Positions 60,192-64,000 of a stretch of DNA of 64,000 nt are shown piece by piece. The position numbers and the translations under genes are program-made. Position 1 is the first letter of the stretch, and every line of letters starts with the position of its first letter. Source of the stretch: Sphingobacteriaceae bacterium GW460-11-11-14-LB5 (GTDB taxonomy: Bacteria; Bacteroidota; Bacteroidia; Sphingobacteriales; Sphingobacteriaceae); contig CP021237.1 of NCBI GenBank assembly GCA_002151545.1, positions 6,076,001 to 6,140,000 on the forward strand. Direction: 5' to 3'. The notes beneath the pieces are model-generated. The model had not been told where the DNA came from. It made no database searches and saw nothing but the letters and a program-made list of their open reading frames with translations.

Positions 60192-60225
60192 ACCCTCTAC
60201 CTTAAGCCTTCGGCCTTCTACCTTT
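60192..60225. repeat. Heptad-periodic stretch (ACCTTNN)n
   Basis: ACCCTCT ACCTTAA, GCCTTCG GCCTTCT ACCTTTC: period 7 in register. Confidence 0.8.
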
Positions 60226-60358
60226 CTATATTCACATAAAAAAGTAAACAAATTAAACCATTGCTATAATTGTGCAGTCAATAGAATGATTTTAAATAAA
60301 TCCGATTATTTTTGAAAAAACTTAACATAGGTCAACAACAGGAGATCGGGTGTTAATC

Positions 60359-60366
60359 TATATTTG
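60359..60366 (+). promoter_or_regulatory. Probable -7 box of the YceI gene
   Basis: TATATTTG, 24 bp before ATG 60391. It contains the in-frame TTG at 60364, arguing against that start. Confidence 0.5.
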
Positions 60367-60390
60367 TATCAAATTATAAAAAACCAGAAA

Positions 60391-60978
60391 ATGAAATTAA
60401 AAATTAGCTCAATTTTTTTATTAGTGGCAGTTGTAGCATTGTCAGCTTTTAAAAACCCTATTAAACCAGTAACTTATACTGTAGATGCAGCAAAATCGAC
60501 CATTACCTGGATCGGTAAAAAAGTAACAGGTTCTCACAATGGAACAATCGCATTACAATCAGGTACTTTAGCCGTTAATGGTAAAAATGTAACTGGTGGT
60601 ACTTTTACTATCGATATGAACTCTATCAAAGATGCCGATGGTAGTGCTAAATTAGAAGGTCACTTAAAAGCAGATGATTTCTTCGGTGCTGCTAAATTCC
60701 CAACTTCAACTTTTGTAATTACTAAAGTGGCTGGTTCAGGTGCAAACCTAACCGTAACAGGTAACTTAACCATCAAAGGCATTACTAAACCATTAAGCTT
60801 TCCTGCAACTGTAACTGTAAATGCAGATGGTACTGTTTCTGCTTTAGCCGGAAAAATCACTGTTGACAGAACTAAATATGATATCCGTTACGGTTCTAAA
60901 TCATTCTTCGATAGCATTGGCGACAAAGCAATTGATGATAACTTCGAATTAGCTGTGAAATTAGTAGCAAAAAAATAA
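60391..60978 (+). CDS. YceI-family periplasmic lipocalin-like protein
   Basis: 195 residues with a signal (MKLKISSIFLLVAVVALSAF). The YceI barrel is clear: YTVDAAKSTITWIGKKVTGS, GTFTIDMNSIKDADGSAKLE, HLKADDFFGAAKFPTSTFVI, GNLTIKGITKPLSFPATVTV, DRTKYDIRYGS. YceI proteins bind isoprenoids such as polyprenyl chains in the periplasm. Codon choice looks strongly biased, as for a well-expressed gene. Terminator follows. Confidence 0.94.
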   Translation: MKLKISSIFLLVAVVALSAFKNPIKPVTYTVDAAKSTITWIGKKVTGSHNGTIALQSGTLAVNGKNVTGGTFTIDMNSIKDADGSAKLEGHLKADDFFGAAKFPTSTFVITKVAGSGANLTVTGNLTIKGITKPLSFPATVTVNADGTVSALAGKITVDRTKYDIRYGSKSFFDSIGDKAIDDNFELAVKLVAKK

Positions 60979-61017
60979 TCCAACCAACCCCTTCTTTAAT
61001 GGGAGGGCTTGAAAAGC

Positions 61018-61049
61018 AAAAGGTCTCGATGTTCATCGGGACCTTTTTT
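61018..61049 (+). terminator. Terminator of the YceI gene
   Basis: AGGTCTCGAT pairs with ATCGGGACCT (one G-T pair), with an A-run before and a T-run after. Confidence 0.88.
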
Positions 61050-61160
61050 GTAATGTGCCAGCTTGAAGCAGGCAACAATGAAATTATAGGCAATAAAAGG
61101 AAAATAATAAATTGCTGGCTTAGCCTCAACTGATACTAAATCCACTATAGGTCTGTTTCA

Positions 61161-61198
61161 CCTAAACCCTAAACCCTAAACCCTAAACCCTAAACCTA
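61161..61198. repeat. Heptamer array (CCTAAAC)n overlapping a stop codon
   Basis: Five copies of CCTAAAC, then CTACC. The minus-strand stop of the MBL gene (61196-61198) is read from its last unit. Confidence 0.9.
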
Positions 61199-61963
61199 CC
61201 TTATCCTAAATCCACCCTCAACGGCATCTACAAAGCCGGTTGCGGCACTTTTGCCATGGTAAAATAAACATTCCCAGTTTTCTTCAGCAGCTCTTTTACC
61301 AAATTCTTTGCGTAATTCCATCGCCTTGCGGCCATCGAAATCGTATTTGGCAATAAAATTTTTAACCAGTTCTTCAGGTTCTGGCAAAACATCGCCTCCA
61401 AAAAATACTTTTTGTTTGCCTTCAGTTAAAAGGAAAACCTGGTGATTTGGGCAGTGGGCGCCAGTAAATTCGTAAGCAATGGTTTCATCCAATGCGCCAT
61501 CGCCTTCTACAAATTTTAATTGTGCGTTACGCTGAACAAAATCGAAAATATCGGTATGATAAGAAGATGAGGTACTGCTAAAAGCAGTTTCCCATTCGCC
61601 ACGGTTTATTACATACTCTGCATCAGGAAAGCTAAGTTCCACTTTATCGTTCCCCTGTTTATGGATCATACCGCCAGAGTGATCGTAATGTAAGTGCGAC
61701 ATTAATACCTTGGTTACATCAGTAGGATCGAAACCTGCATTACGGATGTTTTTGTGTAAAATGAGTTCGCCATGGTCATCACTAAATCCTAAACCTGTGT
61801 CAAAAAGAACAAGGTCATTGTTCAGTTCAACTAAAAAAGGCTGAACGTTAATAAATAGCGATGCGGGTCTGTCTTTAAAATGATGTATGGCTGGGTCGAA
61901 AGGAACAAATTTCTTTGTTGCATCAACAGAATAGGTACCTTCGAATAGGGTGTGAACTTGCAA
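61196..61963 (-). CDS. MBL-fold metallo-hydrolase
   Basis: 255 residues. Metal site SHLHYDHSGGM (H-x-H-x-D-H), then TGAHCPNHQVFL, FFGGDVLPEP and the late LFYHGKS. No signal, so cytosolic. The form fits lactonase or N-acyl-homoserine-lactonase-like MBL enzymes, but substrates vary widely. Start is TTG 61963: no ATG is available before residue 60 and the first strand begins directly. A TACCTTTG box lies about 26 bp before it on the minus strand. Confidence 0.88.
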   Translation of the reverse strand: MQVHTLFEGTYSVDATKKFVPFDPAIHHFKDRPASLFINVQPFLVELNNDLVLFDTGLGFSDDHGELILHKNIRNAGFDPTDVTKVLMSHLHYDHSGGMIHKQGNDKVELSFPDAEYVINRGEWETAFSSTSSSYHTDIFDFVQRNAQLKFVEGDGALDETIAYEFTGAHCPNHQVFLLTEGKQKVFFGGDVLPEPEELVKNFIAKYDFDGRKAMELRKEFGKRAAEENWECLFYHGKSAATGFVDAVEGGFRIR

Positions 61964-62074
61964 AATATCGATCTTTAATGTTTCTACAAAGGTAATAATC
62001 TAAACTTGAGTATTGTTTTGGTAAAAGCTTGGATACTTCCTTTTTTTGTAAAATATGATGCTTAAATTTCAGGC

Positions 62075-63400
62075 ATGAATTTTCGAATCTTAATTCTTCT
62101 GCTGGCGATCAGTTTTTCTACACAGTTAAAAGCACAGCAAAAACCAAATGTAATTATTGTATTGGCCGATGATATGGGCTATGCTGATATTTCGTGTTAT
62201 GGAAGTCCACTGATTAAAACGCCGTTTTTAGATGGAATGGCCGCTAAAGGAATAAAAGCCACCAACTTTGTTACTACTTCACCAACCTGTACACCATCGA
62301 GGGCATCGTTGCTTACAGGAAGATATTGCAGCAGGATGGATTTGCCGTGGCCAATTGGTCCGGGTGATAAACGTGGAATACCTGAAGATGAAGTTACCAT
62401 TGCGCAGATGCTTAAACAATCGGGTTATGCCACTGCTTTAGTGGGGAAATGGCATTTGGGCGATCATGGTGTTTCATTACCAAATAAAAAAGGCTTTGAT
62501 GAATTTTATGGCCTGTTGTATAGCCACGATTACAGGGCTCCTTATGTTAAAACCGATACCACAATCAAGATTTTTAGAAATAATAAACCAGAGATTTACA
62601 AACCTCATGATAGTATTTTAACGAGTTCTTACACCAGGGAATCGATTAAGTTTATTAAACAAAGTGCTGCAGCCAAAAAGCCATTTTTTCTTTACCTGGC
62701 GCAAAATATGCCACATTTACCCGTAGCTTTTGCCGCACAGAAAAGTAGGAAGAGCCCTTCCGCAGGTGGCGAACTGGGTGATGTGATCGAAGATATGGAT
62801 GCAGGTTTAGCTGCCATATGGAAACAAGTGGTCGCTTCCGGTCAAGCCGACAATACCATTTTTATCTTCACGAGCGATAATGGTCCCTGGATTAATGCGC
62901 CACAACGCATGTACGACGATGGTTTTACCAGGTTTTACCACGTGGGTTCAGCCGGCGTTTTTAGAGGTTCCAAAGGTATATCTTACGAGGGTGGGCACCG
63001 CGTTCCTTTTATTGTGTACTGGAAAGGCCATACCCTTAGCAATACCCAGTTAACCAAACCCATTTCAAATTTAGATGTTTTCCCTACACTAGCCGATTGG
63101 ACCAAAAGTAAATTACCCCAAAAAGTATACGATGGTGAGTCGGTTTCAGCTCTGCTTACCAATAAGGACTATAATAAACCGCACCGCCCCATCTACTACC
63201 ATAATTACGTTTTAGAAGGGGTAAAAGATGGGGACTGGAAACTGAGGATTACGAAAAAAGACGATAAAGAACTGACTGAGCTGTACAATTTATCTTGGGA
63301 TCCGGCAGAGCGTGTAAACTTAATTGATGATGTCAAATATGCCGATCAGAAAGCACATTTGATAAAGCTTTATCAGGCTTACCCCGGAAATTCGAAGTAA
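62075..63400 (+). CDS. Secreted sulfatase (arylsulfatase type)
   Basis: 441 residues with a signal ([20 protein letters not shown]). Hydrolyses sulfate esters, for example of plant or algal polysaccharides. Metal site [15 protein letters not shown]; the catalytic Cys is in [16 protein letters not shown], matching C-x-P-S-R, so it needs conversion to formylglycine. [11 protein letters not shown] and FTSDNGPW follow as usual. The maturing enzyme is not in the window. Single gene between the MBL and recJ genes. Confidence 0.95.
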   Translation: MNFRILILLLAISFSTQLKAQQKPNVIIVLADDMGYADISCYGSPLIKTPFLDGMAAKGIKATNFVTTSPTCTPSRASLLTGRYCSRMDLPWPIGPGDKRGIPEDEVTIAQMLKQSGYATALVGKWHLGDHGVSLPNKKGFDEFYGLLYSHDYRAPYVKTDTTIKIFRNNKPEIYKPHDSILTSSYTRESIKFIKQSAAAKKPFFLYLAQNMPHLPVAFAAQKSRKSPSAGGELGDVIEDMDAGLAAIWKQVVASGQADNTIFIFTSDNGPWINAPQRMYDDGFTRFYHVGSAGVFRGSKGISYEGGHRVPFIVYWKGHTLSNTQLTKPISNLDVFPTLADWTKSKLPQKVYDGESVSALLTNKDYNKPHRPIYYHNYVLEGVKDGDWKLRITKKDDKELTELYNLSWDPAERVNLIDDVKYADQKAHLIKLYQAYPGNSK

Positions 63401-63502
63401 AATGTAACATTTTGTTTTTGAAGGTTTTGTTCACCATCCTGTCAAAGAATGCCAACATCATATCCAATTAAAATGTATATTTACTGTTCGGAGACAGAAT
63501 AA

Positions 63503-64000
63503 ATGGAAAAAAGATGGGTGCTGGCATCAGATTGTAATGATGCTGCGGTAACAAAAATAGCAGAACAACTTAATATAGATCGCTCGCTTGCGCAAATACT
63601 TGTACAGCGTAATATCTGTGATTTCGATCAGGCGAAAGATTTCTTTAGGCCAGATCTTAATCATCTGCACGATCCTTTTATGATGAAGGACATGGATGTT
63701 GCTGTTGCCCGAATTGAAGCTGCATTGGCTGCCCAGGAGAAAATACTAATCTATGGCGATTATGATGTAGATGGTACCACCTCGGTTGCACTAGCCTTCA
63801 GTTTTTTCTCTCAGCTCACCAAAAATATAGAATATTACATTCCTGACCGATATTTGGAAGGTTATGGGATTTCTACGGCCGGGATTGATTATGCAAGTGA
63901 AAATGGATTCTCGCTGATCATCGCATTAGATTGCGGTATAAAATCTATCGATAAAATTGATTACGCCAATACTTTAGGTGTCGATTTCATTATCTGTGAC
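63503..64000 (+). CDS. recJ: Single-stranded-DNA exonuclease RecJ, 5' part (3' end outside window)
   Basis: 166 residues are visible, running off the window with no stop. 5'-3' exonuclease acting in recombination and mismatch repair. Start ATG 63503 gives MEKRWVLASDCNDAAVTKIA; the DHH-family motif ILIYGDYDVDGTTSVAL holds the first metal Asp residues, and IPDRYLEGYGIS and LIIALDCGIKS follow in the right order. Confidence 0.95.
   Translation, partial: MEKRWVLASDCNDAAVTKIAEQLNIDRSLAQILVQRNICDFDQAKDFFRPDLNHLHDPFMMKDMDVAVARIEAALAAQEKILIYGDYDVDGTTSVALAFSFFSQLTKNIEYYIPDRYLEGYGISTAGIDYASENGFSLIIALDCGIKSIDKIDYANTLGVDFIICD

Larger units (their letters stand above)
60073..60390. other. Spacer with heptad-periodic stretch and YceI promoter box
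   Basis: About 320 bp with no gene. Heptad stretch at 60192-60225; -7 box at 60359. Otherwise AT-rich and featureless. Confidence 0.55.

Overview
The window looks like a chromosomal segment of a Bacteroidota bacterium of the family Sphingobacteriaceae, most likely Pedobacter or a close relative. The pointers are AT-rich coding sequence, promoters of the Bacteroidota type (TAnnTTTG at -7, some with TTTG 19-20 bp upstream), very few Shine-Dalgarno sequences, bacillithiol genes (bshA, a ypdA-like reductase), the OstA-like and parvulin periplasmic set, and intergenic REP-like repeats built on CGTCATGCTGAACTTGTTTCAG. The genus is inferred. I found no rRNA, tRNA, IS element, prophage or CRISPR array.

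Layout. 1-4.9 kb: the 3' part of cysS, a solo DUF559 nuclease, a glutaminyl-cyclase-like M28 lipoprotein, a secreted NTF2-like protein and a glycerophosphodiesterase-like protein lacking its catalytic histidines. 4.7-11.3 kb, mostly minus strand: small membrane proteins, a TPR protein, a DinB/methyltransferase/VanZ-like cluster, then an operon of two SurA-type periplasmic proteins and a MoxR ATPase. 11.4-20.8 kb: rdgB, a RelE/ParE-type toxin-antitoxin pair, a large OstA-like protein, tilS, a solo GxxExxY nuclease, bshA and a J-domain/KTSC protein. 20.9-29 kb: a REP-like tandem array beside a solo GIY-YIG nuclease, a lactonase/SRPBCC/dioxygenase operon, a pseudouridine synthase with a long repetitive tail, a lytic transglycosylase and a PaaE-like reductase. 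29-44 kb: uvrA, tatD, asparaginase, a CstB-like persulfide dioxygenase next to a YpdA-like reductase, a hydrolase, a polyprenyl synthase, TerC, a secreted M28 peptidase and an M23-bactofilin pair. 44-64 kb: a CBS protein, a lipoprotein between two copies of a structured repeat, ahcY, a deacetylase, a 40-residue membrane protein, a tandem array built from the gtrA tail, gtrA and a GT39-type transferase, pdxJ, a DMT transporter, gcvP, a minus-strand cluster with a solo DUF4157 domain, YceI, an MBL hydrolase, a sulfatase and the 5' part of recJ.

Functionally this is mostly housekeeping: translation, nucleotide sanitation, DNA repair, one-carbon and SAM recycling, PLP synthesis, envelope building, and low-molecular-weight thiol and persulfide chemistry. 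The unusual content lies between genes and at gene ends. (1) Three unrelated small nuclease genes (DUF559, GxxExxY, GIY-YIG) each lie between copies of their own palindromic repeat. (2) Many intergenic stretches have a 7-bp period, some perfect and telomere-like, and they often touch or encode gene 3' ends. (3) A 157-173 bp structured direct repeat shows changes that keep pairing only if the plus strand is the RNA. (4) A 225-234 bp tandem array carries extra copies of the gtrA 3' coding end.
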